Assembly: GCA_030706405.1 (NCBI GenBank) | Contig: JAUZOO010000006.1 | Location: 1 to 64,000, forward strand | DNA: 64,000 nt | Direction: 5' to 3' | Source of the DNA: Bacteroidota bacterium | Lineage (GTDB): Bacteria; Bacteroidota; Bacteroidia; Bacteroidales; JAAUTT01 | Part shown: in pieces, positions 28,596-36,675 of the stretch | Layout: every line of letters begins with the position of its first letter | How positions within the stretch are numbered: position 1 is the first letter of the stretch | The notes under the pieces: model-generated | What the model saw: only the letters and a program-made list of their open reading frames with translations | The model's database searches: none | Told to the model about the DNA's origin: nothing | Program-made: the position numbers and the translations under genes

Positions 28596-29099
28596 ATGAA
28601 AAACAAACGCCTGATATATTTTCTTCTGCCCTTGGTTTTATTTATCTGGGGGGCGATATTTTATAAAATATTTGCAGGCTTCGACAGCTCTAAACCTAAA
28701 GATAACGGAGTTTCTCTCCCTACCAATAAAAATAAAAGCAATTTACCAGGCGATACCATTTCGCTTGTGGCCGATTATAGGGACCCGTTCCTGGAGGGAT
28801 ATGAACTGGAAGAAACCGAAAATGCCGAATACGAAGAGGATTTGGAAAGCAATAAAAAGGGTTTTGCCAATACAGCTCCTGTTTCCAAACCTGTTATTAA
28901 TGTTCCTGAGATCAAATATTACGGCGTAATTGCCAACAACGCCACCAAAAAGAAAACAGGAATTTTCCGTATTACCGGTAAAGATTGCATCCTAAAGGAA
29001 GGCGAACTATCCGGTGATTTTAAGATTGTTAAGCTATTCAATGATTCGGCCAAAATTGCCTATCAACAAATTAAAAAAACGGTCAAAAAAGGAAACTAA
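28596..29099 (+). CDS. GspC/PilP-like clamp protein
   Basis: A 167-residue protein with one N-terminal transmembrane helix (residues ~6-25), an acidic linker (ELEETENAEYEEDLES), and a C-terminal beta domain: KYYGVIANNATKKKTGIF, then CILKEGELSGDFKIVKLF. This is the homology-region (HR) pattern of GspC and of PilP, which link the inner-membrane platform to the secretin. It overlaps no neighbour; the next gene starts 10 bp downstream. Confidence 0.65.
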   Translation: MKNKRLIYFLLPLVLFIWGAIFYKIFAGFDSSKPKDNGVSLPTNKNKSNLPGDTISLVADYRDPFLEGYELEETENAEYEEDLESNKKGFANTAPVSKPVINVPEIKYYGVIANNATKKKTGIFRITGKDCILKEGELSGDFKIVKLFNDSAKIAYQQIKKTVKKGN

Positions 29100-29109
29100 C
29101 ACATAGCGT

Positions 29110-29838
29110 ATGTACAAAATATTTAAAATTTTAATCGTTAGTATTCAGCTTATTACTTTAACCATGGCTGCAACTGGCCAAGAGCCGGGAAGCCAGCGGA
29201 ACATCATTGTAAATTCGGAAGACTCCCTTATCAAAACTTCGGTTTGGGACAAGCCTTATAAACACAAAATTGATCCTGAAATTAACTACCACTGGTATGC
29301 CGCAGGGACGATAAATCATAATGTCGGCGGGTACAGTGGGAAACTTGTGCATGGTAAATACGAGATGTTCGATAATGAACAGAAATTAAGGGCTAAAGGA
29401 ACGTTTGAATATGGGGTAATGACCGGAAACTGGATTCGTTGGTATGCCAATGGTAATACCCAGTGGACAGGAAACTATAAAGACGGAAAAATAACCGGGA
29501 AAGTCCTCACTTATACCATCGATGGCAAACAAGCATCAATACTCTCTTATAAAAAGGGAGTACTGAACGGTAAATCTTATTTTTTTGAGCAGGATAAAAC
29601 GATCGTTAAGAAATTCCGAAACGGGAAAGAAATCGTTAAAGTCGCTAAAGTGAAAAAGGAAGTATCAAAAGATAAAGCTGATCTAAAAAAAGAGCCCTTA
29701 AAAAAAGTGACATCTTCAAATAAAATTACTGAAGAAAAGTCTAGGAAGGATAAGAAGAAATGGTGGCAGTTTTCTTTTTTGAAACATAAAAATACTAACC
29801 CGAAAGAACCAGAGCAGACTTCAATTCCCAAACCCTAA
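29110..29838 (+). CDS. Secreted MORN/YwqK-type repeat protein
   Basis: A 242-residue protein with a signal peptide (cleavage after TMAATGQ). The middle has MORN-like repeats of the YwqK type: GKYEMFDNEQKLRAKGTFEY, GNWIRWYANGNTQWTGNYKD, GKVLTYTIDGKQASILSYKK. The C terminus is very lysine-rich (about residues 175-242). Such repeats often occur in Bacteroidota periplasmic proteins. Its place inside the secretion operon is unusual; a cell-wall or envelope-binding function is a guess. Confidence 0.7.
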   Translation: MYKIFKILIVSIQLITLTMAATGQEPGSQRNIIVNSEDSLIKTSVWDKPYKHKIDPEINYHWYAAGTINHNVGGYSGKLVHGKYEMFDNEQKLRAKGTFEYGVMTGNWIRWYANGNTQWTGNYKDGKITGKVLTYTIDGKQASILSYKKGVLNGKSYFFEQDKTIVKKFRNGKEIVKVAKVKKEVSKDKADLKKEPLKKVTSSNKITEEKSRKDKKKWWQFSFLKHKNTNPKEPEQTSIPKP

Positions 29839-29844
29839 TTCCTC

Positions 29845-31095
29845 ATGCTGAAAGCCGGAGCACTGTATTATGCAATTATGGTTTCCTTCCTGGTAGCCCT
29901 GTTAAGTGGCTTCCTGTTGCTCAGTGTATGGTTTCATCATTACCACACTATGTATCAGCTTCAGGGACTGAGGTTAGAACGAAATGTTAGTTCGGCCATA
30001 ACCATGGCCATAGAAGCTCCAGGCATTACCACACTGGAACAAACTGTTAGTGTTGACCTGTTTAACGACGAAGAAAACGTTGTAAATGTGACCAAAAAAC
30101 AATGGGGCGGTTTTTATTTGCTAAAGGCTGAAGCTGCCTGGCAGAAACTAACCCATTCGGCCATAGCAATGTGTGGTATGGATATTTTTTGTGATGATTC
30201 AACAGCCCTTTACCTTGCCGATAAAGAACGATACCTCTCAATAAGCGGTTCGACTCTCCTGAATGGTAATTGTTATATTCCGAAGCTGGGCATAAGACGA
30301 GCTTATATCGAAGGTAAAAGTTATACGGGCGATGAGCTTATTCATGGAAAAACACAGACCTCAAAATCCAATTTACCCGAACCAGACCCGCTTTTTACGA
30401 GTGCAAACAAGATTTATCTTGAAGGAAACAGTTTCCCCAATGACAGTATGCTTTCGATACTCCGCCTGGAAAAAGCGGATACGTTTGTTAATTCATTTTA
30501 CCGCAAAACAGTAGTTTTTTATTCCAGCCAATGGATAACCATTGGTAAAAAAATAATAAAAGGAAATGTGAAAATTGTATCGGACAAAGGAATCACTATG
30601 GGGAATAAAGCCGAGGTAAAGGATATTATCGTTTATGCCCCCAAGATCGAAACAGAGTCGGGCTTTTCGGGTACTTTACAGATGTTTGCCAGGGATACGC
30701 TCATTGTGCGTGAAGGTACCCGTTTAAAGTTCCCTTCGTTAATCGGAATCGTTGAAGCAACCTGTAAAAATCCGCTGATAGACATCAAAGCTAATAGCCA
30801 GATTGCAGGGGATGTCATATTACTTACATCGAAAACAGACAACCAACCGGAAGTCATTATCGGAGAAAATGCAGAAATAAACGGACGAATATACTGCGAT
30901 GGACGGCTGCAGCTTAAGGGTAAAGTTTATGGCGGGGTCTATTGCAAGGGTTTTGTCCTTAAAACAGCAACCTCGGTGTATGAAAATCACCTGTTGGATG
31001 TGACCATCGATTTTCAGAAACTATCCAAATATTATTCGGGTTCGGGGATATTCAAAGTAACAGATCGCTATAAAATGATCCAATGGGCGTATTGA
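29845..31095 (+). CDS. GspK-like minor pseudopilin with polymer-forming beta-helix body
   Basis: A 416-residue membrane-anchored protein. The N terminus (MLKAGALYYAIMVSFLVALLSGFLLL) has a pilin-like hydrophobic helix without Glu5, as in GspK. The rest is unlike GspK: from about residue 230 it is a right-handed beta-helix-like repeat (VKIVSDKGITMGNKAEVKDI, PEVIIGENAEINGRIYCDGR, LQLKGKVYGGVYCKGF) reminiscent of bactofilin or polymer-forming proteins. The stop overlaps the next pseudopilin gene by 13 bp. It could cap the pseudopilus or anchor it to the envelope. Confidence 0.6.
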   Translation: MLKAGALYYAIMVSFLVALLSGFLLLSVWFHHYHTMYQLQGLRLERNVSSAITMAIEAPGITTLEQTVSVDLFNDEENVVNVTKKQWGGFYLLKAEAAWQKLTHSAIAMCGMDIFCDDSTALYLADKERYLSISGSTLLNGNCYIPKLGIRRAYIEGKSYTGDELIHGKTQTSKSNLPEPDPLFTSANKIYLEGNSFPNDSMLSILRLEKADTFVNSFYRKTVVFYSSQWITIGKKIIKGNVKIVSDKGITMGNKAEVKDIIVYAPKIETESGFSGTLQMFARDTLIVREGTRLKFPSLIGIVEATCKNPLIDIKANSQIAGDVILLTSKTDNQPEVIIGENAEINGRIYCDGRLQLKGKVYGGVYCKGFVLKTATSVYENHLLDVTIDFQKLSKYYSGSGIFKVTDRYKMIQWAY

Positions 31096-31433
31096 CAAAA
31101 AAGCTAAAAGGCTCTACCATCATCGAAGCCATTACTGCCATGGTCATTATACTTACGTGCCTTACAGTAGCGATGTCTGCTTTTACCAGGATGTCCCGGG
31201 ATTTTAACGATGAATTGCGTATCGAAGCCGAGCTCAGGCTTAAAACGTTTGCTGTTGAAAGCAAAAGGAAGCGCGATTATACAGAGAAGGAACTTGATTT
31301 CGGGAATATTATACTTCGGCGTAAGAGCATTACCCTGCCTCTGAAATCGAGACTAAAGGAACTTTTAATAGAAGCATATACCTCTTCCGGTTCTAAAATG
31401 GCAGTATATAAAGAAGTAATCATTGCAGAGTGA
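31083..31433 (+). CDS. Minor pseudopilin (GspI-like)
   Basis: A 116-residue prepilin. The leader MGVLTKKLKG is followed by STIIEAITAMVIILTCLTVA; cleavage after Gly10 puts Glu at mature position 5 (residue 15). The short C-terminal domain is beta-rich. It starts 13 bp inside the GspK-like gene, so translation is coupled. Confidence 0.75.
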   Translation: MGVLTKKLKGSTIIEAITAMVIILTCLTVAMSAFTRMSRDFNDELRIEAELRLKTFAVESKRKRDYTEKELDFGNIILRRKSITLPLKSRLKELLIEAYTSSGSKMAVYKEVIIAE

Positions 31434-31534
31434 TACAGGGCCAGGAAACATGATGTTGATCAGGCCCGGACTGAGCAGTAACGTTTGATTTTGAAAAATG
31501 ATATTTATACTCGTAATAATACATTTACAAAAGC

Positions 31535-32008
31535 ATGTTAAACACTAAACTAAAAGCGTTTACGGTAACCGAATTGCTGGTTGCGATGATCCTTACCGGT
31601 ATCGTGATATTTGCGGCTATGCGACTTTTTTTGAACTATGAGGGACTGGTAAGGTTCAAAAATAAACGTATGGAAACCGGTAAAGAGGTTTTGCAATTTT
31701 ACCGGGTTTTTTCTAAGGAATTTGAGGAGGCTTATACTGTTAAAGTTACCGGCAGGCAATTTTCTTTTGTAAAGCCCGATAAATCAATAATACAATACAA
31801 CTTGACGGAGGATTATATTGCACGGGAAGTCCGAGGACAACAGGATACTTTTGCCATTAAAGTCAACGATTTAAAGGTTTTTAAAGACAGGGTAACAGGA
31901 TGGGCCAAATCCGTTACATTGTCGCTTCTGGCTGGAGCGGATACCTTTCCGGTAAGTTTGACAAAGCAATATGAAAATGCAGTATTGATGAACAAAGATT
32001 TAAAATAA
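31535..32008 (+). CDS. Minor pseudopilin (GspJ/GspH-like)
   Basis: A 157-residue prepilin. The leader MLNTKLKA precedes FTVTELLVAMILTGIVIFAA; Glu at residue 13 is the fifth residue of the mature form if cleavage is before Phe9. The body is beta-rich with no special motif. It lies about 100 bp after the GspI-like gene and 13 bp before gspF. Confidence 0.75.
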   Translation: MLNTKLKAFTVTELLVAMILTGIVIFAAMRLFLNYEGLVRFKNKRMETGKEVLQFYRVFSKEFEEAYTVKVTGRQFSFVKPDKSIIQYNLTEDYIAREVRGQQDTFAIKVNDLKVFKDRVTGWAKSVTLSLLAGADTFPVSLTKQYENAVLMNKDLK

Positions 32009-32021
32009 TTAAAGGTCAGAT

Positions 32022-33176
32022 ATGCCGATAGAAATTAAGAATATACAATCCATTAAAAAGAAGCAACAGGATAGTGTACCTCAAAATACAGTACTTACAA
32101 AAGTGGTCGGGCTGTTGAATAAGGATATTCGTCTGTGGGGGAAAAAGCTCAAGGATAGGAAAAAGGAAGGATTTTATTCGGAACTCCATGTTTTGCTATC
32201 GTCGGGCATTGACATACGGACGGCTTTGGACATTGTGGTTGAAGAACAAAAATCGGAGGAAGACCGAAAGCTTTTTACAGCAATTAAAACAGATGTTGTA
32301 GGCGGGGCCGGACTCTCGGATGCTATTTTCAAAACCGGAAATTTTTCGACTTATGAGTATTACAGCCTCAGGATTGGAGAGGAAAGCGGGCGCATAAAAG
32401 ATGTTTTGGCAGATCTTACTTTATTTTATTCAAAAAAGATTAAACAGCAGCGGCAGATAACCTCAGCCCTTACCTATCCGGTTATGGTACTTATAACTGC
32501 AATACTGGCAGTGCAGTTTATGCTTACGTTTATCGTACCAATGTTTATGGATGTGTTTAAACGGTTTAACGGAAAAATCCCGGCACTCACACAAGCAATC
32601 ATATCGGCATCGCAATTTATGAGGTCATATTCATGGTTACTCCTTTTAATTTTTGTTTCTGTGGTAGTAATGCTTATTTCCATCCGAAGGGAAGAATATT
32701 TCCGAAAATGGTCATCCGCCCTTATGCTTAAACTGCCACTATTTGGCGATATTGTTCAAAAGATCTACCTGTCGAGGTATTGCCAATCGATGACGTTATT
32801 ACTAGGAGCTAAAACCCCGATGCTCCGTTCTCTTGGACTTGTGAGACAGATGATAGGGTTTTACCCCTTCGAGAAGGCCATTGAAGTTATGGAAGACGAC
32901 ATTCTCCATGGCAAGTTACTACACCAGAGCATGGCTCGTTTTAGTTTTTTCGACACCCGCATTATCTCCCTCGTACGGGTGGCCGAAGAAGTTAATCAAC
33001 TGGAGAATATCTTTTCAAAACTAAATGCCCAATACAATGACGAACTCGAACATCGCATAGGCATGCTTAGCAGTCTGCTCGAACCGATTATGATTATCAT
33101 TGTTGGGGGATTGGTTGCTGTGATACTGATCGCCATGTACATGCCTTTATTTCAGTTAAGCTCGTCTGTTTATTAA
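32022..33176 (+). CDS. Inner-membrane platform protein GspF/PilC-like
   Basis: A 384-residue polytopic protein with two T2SSF domains. The first (residues ~45-165) begins FYSELHVLLSSGIDIRTALD, with transmembrane segments near 150-180 and 205-225. The second (~245-370) has LLGAKTPMLRSLGLVRQMIG and LHQSMARFSFFDTRIISLVR, ending in a third helix (IMIIIVGGLVAVILIAMYMP). This is the usual three-helix GspF topology. It ends the secretion operon. A 158-bp part of its second domain is duplicated 0.3 kb downstream. Confidence 0.88.
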   Translation: MPIEIKNIQSIKKKQQDSVPQNTVLTKVVGLLNKDIRLWGKKLKDRKKEGFYSELHVLLSSGIDIRTALDIVVEEQKSEEDRKLFTAIKTDVVGGAGLSDAIFKTGNFSTYEYYSLRIGEESGRIKDVLADLTLFYSKKIKQQRQITSALTYPVMVLITAILAVQFMLTFIVPMFMDVFKRFNGKIPALTQAIISASQFMRSYSWLLLLIFVSVVVMLISIRREEYFRKWSSALMLKLPLFGDIVQKIYLSRYCQSMTLLLGAKTPMLRSLGLVRQMIGFYPFEKAIEVMEDDILHGKLLHQSMARFSFFDTRIISLVRVAEEVNQLENIFSKLNAQYNDELEHRIGMLSSLLEPIMIIIVGGLVAVILIAMYMPLFQLSSSVY

Positions 33177-33324
33177 GAAGATTCAGAATATGCAATAAAT
33201 AACTAACCCTTAATCTCTCTATTATTATGAAACCTTTATTTTTAAAAATCATGCATTAAGTAGTACTATGATGATTTCAGTAGCCAATTCAATCCGAATC
33301 GTAAAACTTGAGCAAATTATTTAA

Positions 33325-33482
33325 TTGAAGTTATGGAAGACGACATTCTCCATGGCAAGTTACTAAACCAGAGCATGGCTCGTTTCAGTTTTTTCGACAT
33401 CCGCATTATCTCCCTCGTACGGGTGGCCGAAGAAGTTAACCAACTGGAGAATATCTTTTCAAAACTAAATACCCAATACAAT
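33325..33482 (+). repeat. Partial duplication of gspF 3' region
   Basis: This 158-bp segment repeats gspF 32881-33038 with five visible differences (about 97% identical), in the same orientation. It encodes MEDDILHGKLLNQSMARFSF... without a start of its own beyond an internal ATG. After 33482 the frame runs on into unrelated sequence to a stop at 33653, so the predicted chimeric 106-residue ORF is almost certainly not a real gene. Between gspF and the copy lies ~150 bp with no gene; a tiny ATG frame (MKPLFLKIMH) near 33227 may be a truncated leader. Confidence 0.85.
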
Positions 33483-33580
33483 AACCATCCTCTCTCTTAT
33501 GGTAAATGTAACTTTGTTTTCACAGATTATTTCAAATTAGATCGTAGAAGTTTTGCACAACTTGTAAGACAAGAAGAGTC

Positions 33581-33811
33581 AGCTCACAATACATCCACTT
33601 ATGATACCAGTAAGGTTTGGTACATACAAATTGCATACAACTTGGGTGAATAGATGAAATTGAAAGAAATAAAATGAAAATATTAGATAGTTTTTATGTT
33701 TAATTTTTAGATGGTTAGGACGTAAGATGATAATAGATGAAATGAGAAGAAAATACATTGATTGCGATTCATAATCATGAGGTCCCCAGTTCAATCCTGG
33801 GCCGCGCTACA
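33581..33811 (+). repeat. 231-bp inverted repeat, copy A (element end plus tRNA 3' core)
   Basis: This block is the reverse complement, with few differences, of 47841-48071. Positions 33761-33811 are the 3' part of a tRNA: anticodon loop GATTCATAATC (CAT), T-arm CCCAGTTCAATCCTGGG, acceptor end CCGCGCTA. The 5' half of the tRNA is absent; the left side is instead a non-tRNA arm containing TACATACAAATTGCATAC at 33621-33638. That is the structure of one end of a tRNA-integrated element. The arm side has no intact integrase. Confidence 0.75.
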
Positions 33812-33820
33812 AAAAGTAAA

Positions 33821-33855
33821 GCACTTATAAAGAAATTTATAGGTGCTTTTTTTAT
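33821..33855 (+). terminator. Terminator after the tRNA 3' core
   Basis: GCACTTATAAA pairs with TTTATAGGTGC around GAAA, followed by seven T. It begins 10 bp after the tRNA 3' end, where the natural tRNA terminator would be. A diverged copy of this segment lies in inverted orientation near 40310-40350. Confidence 0.75.
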
Positions 33856-33860
33856 GACTG

Positions 33861-33878
33861 TGCATACAATTTGCATAC
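33861..33878. promoter_or_regulatory. Integrase-arm-like direct repeat, site 2
   Basis: TGCATACAATTTGCATAC contains two TGCATAC heptamers in direct repeat, 11 bp apart. Near-identical sites are at 33621-33638, 40288-40304 (complement) and 48013-48030 (complement), each beside a tRNA 3' core. The arrangement suggests recombinase or excisionase binding. Confidence 0.45.
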
Positions 33879-34345
33879 GACTTAACCTTTCTAATTTCAT
33901 ATCGCACTATCTTTTGAATATTTAGGCTTGAAGATATTAATATCTTTGAAGGCATTTACTAAAATTTAGTTGGTTTCTATTGCTATGGTTAACAGAGAGT
34001 ATCGTCTGCCGAATTACCTTTGTATCAGAAAAAGCTAAGGAATAATGATTATTCCGGGGGCGCTAGAAATCTTGAGGTATTTCTGAAAACACTTTCATTA
34101 GGTGTTTTTCTTTTTTAAGGATATTCATTAATGATATAACGAATATAGTCCGGATGCAAAATTTGCTCCGGACTTTTTTATCACCTGTTTACCCTAATTT
34201 ATAGATCGGAATCGTTGAGCAAAGTTTTTACTTTTTATACTATCCCAGCGAGTATCAGTGGCTTTAATTTTGCTTGGAAAATTCTTAGACCTTTTTGTGG
34301 TAAGGGGTGGAATATATAAGGTTTAAGAAGGGGTTCAACTAAATA
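33879..34345. other. Non-coding junction region with small hairpins
   Basis: No gene is supportable here. Visible structures are a perfect dyad GGAATAATGATTATTCC at 34039-34055, a weak hairpin with U-tract at 34086-34112 (AACAC/GTGTT), and a stronger one at 34148-34180 (listed separately). The rest is AT-rich. Confidence 0.5.
34148..34180 (+). terminator. Rho-independent terminator
   Basis: GTCCGGA pairs with TCCGGAC, the inner GCAAATTTTGC-like loop adds further pairing, and a run of six T follows. No intact plus-strand gene precedes it closely, so it is probably a leftover from lost genes. Confidence 0.6.
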
Positions 34346-34359
34346 TCACCAACTATCAG

Positions 34360-34405
34360 GATGCAAGCTTAATCCGCAACGGACTAAAGCTTGCATCTTT
34401 TTTTT
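34360..34405 (+). terminator. Perfect terminator hairpin at the GH43 remnant boundary
   Basis: GATGCAAGCTT (34360-34370) pairs exactly with AAGCTTGCATC (34387-34397) and is followed by eight T. It abuts the end of the GH43 remnant on the other strand and therefore marks a recombination boundary. Confidence 0.7.
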
Positions 34406-34582
34406 GAAGTTTATGCTGTAATGCATCCATGGAGCCTCCGTGAATTTCAGCCCGTCAAACTTCATCTGTTTGATCTCGCCGTCAATCTCGATCATATTCT
34501 CTTCCATTTTTGCGAAATAACATTCGCGGTTTCCCCTGAACAACCAAGCCTGACCGTCGTCATCTATAAAAACGGTCAGATC
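34403..34582 (-). pseudogene. GH43 glycoside hydrolase fragment
   Basis: On the minus strand, about 60 codons read DLTVFIDDDGQAWLFRGN, ECYFAKMEENMIEIDGEI and FTEAPWMHYSINFKK. These are hallmark stretches of GH43 beta-xylosidase/arabinofuranosidase: D(P)TVFIDDDGQAYLYWGN, the GEI strand, and the EAP(W) segment with the catalytic acid. Both the N-terminal blade with the catalytic base and everything C-terminal are missing. The frame continues a little on each side into unrelated sequence. This is a remnant of a hemicellulose-utilisation gene, not a functional enzyme. Confidence 0.7.
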
Positions 34583-34809
34583 AATACATGCCCAGGAATG
34601 TAAACAAACCATAAAAACTAGCGATGCTTATTTTTAATTCCAATCCACTTTTATAAAAAAATCATTTTTGCCATATTTTTAAATACGTTTGCTCTGATAT
34701 CTTATCCCCATTATTTCTGATTGAGCCAAAATAATGTTAAATTTATAGGTAATGTTATATGCTATTGTGAATTTGAATGCATTTGGTTTAACTTAATAAC
34801 TGTTTCAAT

Positions 34810-36675
34810 ATGCAGAATAATGTCAACGCCTCCGGAAATACGGAAACACCTTATAAAACAGCTAAAAATTGCCGTCATTATGCGATGTGCAAAATAGACT
34901 TTTTGGGTAGCGGGGTATGCACTTCGGGTTTGGAAAAACAATTCGTAAGTTACTATCCCCAAGGAAGGATGATACTTTATGAAGCACTTGCAGAGAATAA
35001 AATTTCTGTAACTAAAAAATGCGTGGAGATCGCTAACAGTTGTAATTTATGTGGTAAATGCGATTTGCAGTGTTACTTCATCAATGAGATGCGCCCTACG
35101 AAAGTTATGGAAGCATTGAAAAATCATGTGGAGACTTTTATTAAAAACGGTGGAAAAATTAAACCTCCAAAGGACGACAACCTACTTGCTGAAATACGAA
35201 AAATAGTTGGAGACAATTGGGCTACGAACGATGAAGCCATTACCGTAACCTATTCTCATGACGTTAGTCCGATTTCGGAACCTAAAATTCCAGATTATGT
35301 TGTCATGCCCAATACCAAAGAAGAGATTGCGTCTCTGGTGAAACTATTTAATAAAAATAATATTCCCTATACGATGCGTGGCAATGGTCAAAACCTTCTG
35401 GGCTTTGCTGTTCATGAAGGAGTCATTATGGATCTTAACCGGATGAAAACCATTGAATTTGACGAAAAGAACTGGCTGGTAAAAGTAGGCCCGGGAGTTT
35501 CAGCCTTTGACCTTCAAAAACAAGCACAGAAAAAAGGTTTTCGAATTAATGCCGGTGAACCCGCAGCGCTTATTTGTGCCAACATCATGTGTTCGGGAAT
35601 AATGTCCACTTTCTCTACAACCTATGGGATAAATGCGGACAATTTTATTGATGCTGAATTTATAGATAAGGACGGCGCTTTTTTTAATTTAAATGATGCC
35701 TCTTCGCCAAATCTTTATGCCTACCAAAACTTACAGCATAAAAATTCCCCGGGAATTTGTGTATCAGCCAGTATCCGGCTTCATCCGATGACGGAAGACG
35801 AAAGCGGCATTCTCGTGCCTTTCCAGACCCTTGACAGGGCGCTTGGCTTTATCAAGGACTGTGCAATAAGGCATATTGGACTGGCTTTAGGAATCGTGGG
35901 CGCTGAATATATTTCCGCTTTTCTTTCTCCTACGAAAGCAATGGCTTCTGACATAAAAGATATATTTATTCATAAATTAGACATCCCCTATCTGGTGGTG
36001 GTCATCGGAGATCGATTTGCAATACGAACGATTGATGAAATGGGGTTTCCTTACTTTGACCAACGACTATTTAATGCTCTTTATCTTGGATTGCCATCCC
36101 TAAAATCAGCTCAGTGGCTGAACCTTGTCAAAGAATTATCTGATGATGAACCATATTCATATTTACGAATTAAAAGTTTTGCAGATCTTCTTGAAACTGC
36201 GCTTTCGCCTTCCCCGGCTTTGTATTCGCAGGAAATTGATCCGGAACTAAGACCTTTTTTTGAAAGACTTTTCTTATTAGAGGAAATAACCGATTTGGTA
36301 TGGCTGAATATGTACCGGATAATGAGCACTCGTTTAGGTCGTAAAAAGCCTTTTTTACCTGTTCTTATTTATTTACCGATCGATCCTGTTTTGATTAATG
36401 ACCTAAAAGACAAGTTCAGACTTATTGCTGAAAAACATCAGATTGATAATGACATGGGGTTTATCACTCCGATCGATCACGGGAAAAGATGCATTTTTGA
36501 ATATGATTACTTCTTTGATTATAATGACCCTGACGAGATTAAACGGATACGACTGGCGGCAACCGAAGCCAATCGTTTAGTTGACGAGTATTCTATTAAA
36601 ACAGGTACAGTAAAAGGACATCCTTATGTATTGTACCAGGGATTTTGCCGAAAAGAAAACTTACTGTATTCATAA
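34810..36675 (+). CDS. FAD-linked oxidoreductase with N-terminal Fe-S domain (GlcD-like)
   Basis: A 621-residue fusion. The N terminus is cysteine-rich: Cys21, 27, 37, 71 and the ferredoxin-like CNLCGKCDLQC (Cys78, 81, 84, 88), suitable for one [4Fe-4S] cluster and perhaps more. Residues ~160-330 are a PCMH-type FAD-binding domain (DYVVMPNTKEEIASLVKLF, TMRGNGQNLLGFA, VKVGPGVSAFDLQKQA, CSGIMSTFSTTYG), as in glycolate/D-lactate dehydrogenases. The usual order (GlcD FAD domain first, Fe-S partner second) is inverted. The substrate cannot be told. It starts a four-gene cluster; the next gene overlaps its 3' end by 50 bp if the ATG at 36626 is used. Confidence 0.8.
   Translation: MQNNVNASGNTETPYKTAKNCRHYAMCKIDFLGSGVCTSGLEKQFVSYYPQGRMILYEALAENKISVTKKCVEIANSCNLCGKCDLQCYFINEMRPTKVMEALKNHVETFIKNGGKIKPPKDDNLLAEIRKIVGDNWATNDEAITVTYSHDVSPISEPKIPDYVVMPNTKEEIASLVKLFNKNNIPYTMRGNGQNLLGFAVHEGVIMDLNRMKTIEFDEKNWLVKVGPGVSAFDLQKQAQKKGFRINAGEPAALICANIMCSGIMSTFSTTYGINADNFIDAEFIDKDGAFFNLNDASSPNLYAYQNLQHKNSPGICVSASIRLHPMTEDESGILVPFQTLDRALGFIKDCAIRHIGLALGIVGAEYISAFLSPTKAMASDIKDIFIHKLDIPYLVVVIGDRFAIRTIDEMGFPYFDQRLFNALYLGLPSLKSAQWLNLVKELSDDEPYSYLRIKSFADLLETALSPSPALYSQEIDPELRPFFERLFLLEEITDLVWLNMYRIMSTRLGRKKPFLPVLIYLPIDPVLINDLKDKFRLIAEKHQIDNDMGFITPIDHGKRCIFEYDYFFDYNDPDEIKRIRLAATEANRLVDEYSIKTGTVKGHPYVLYQGFCRKENLLYS

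Noticed and set aside
33333-33653. A 106-residue protein gene
   Set aside because: First half is a copy of gspF, second half is unrelated junction and element-end DNA; no proper start.
33761-33811. A functional tRNA-Met gene
   Set aside because: Only the anticodon loop, T-arm and acceptor 3' strand are present; D-arm and 5' acceptor strand are missing in all three copies.
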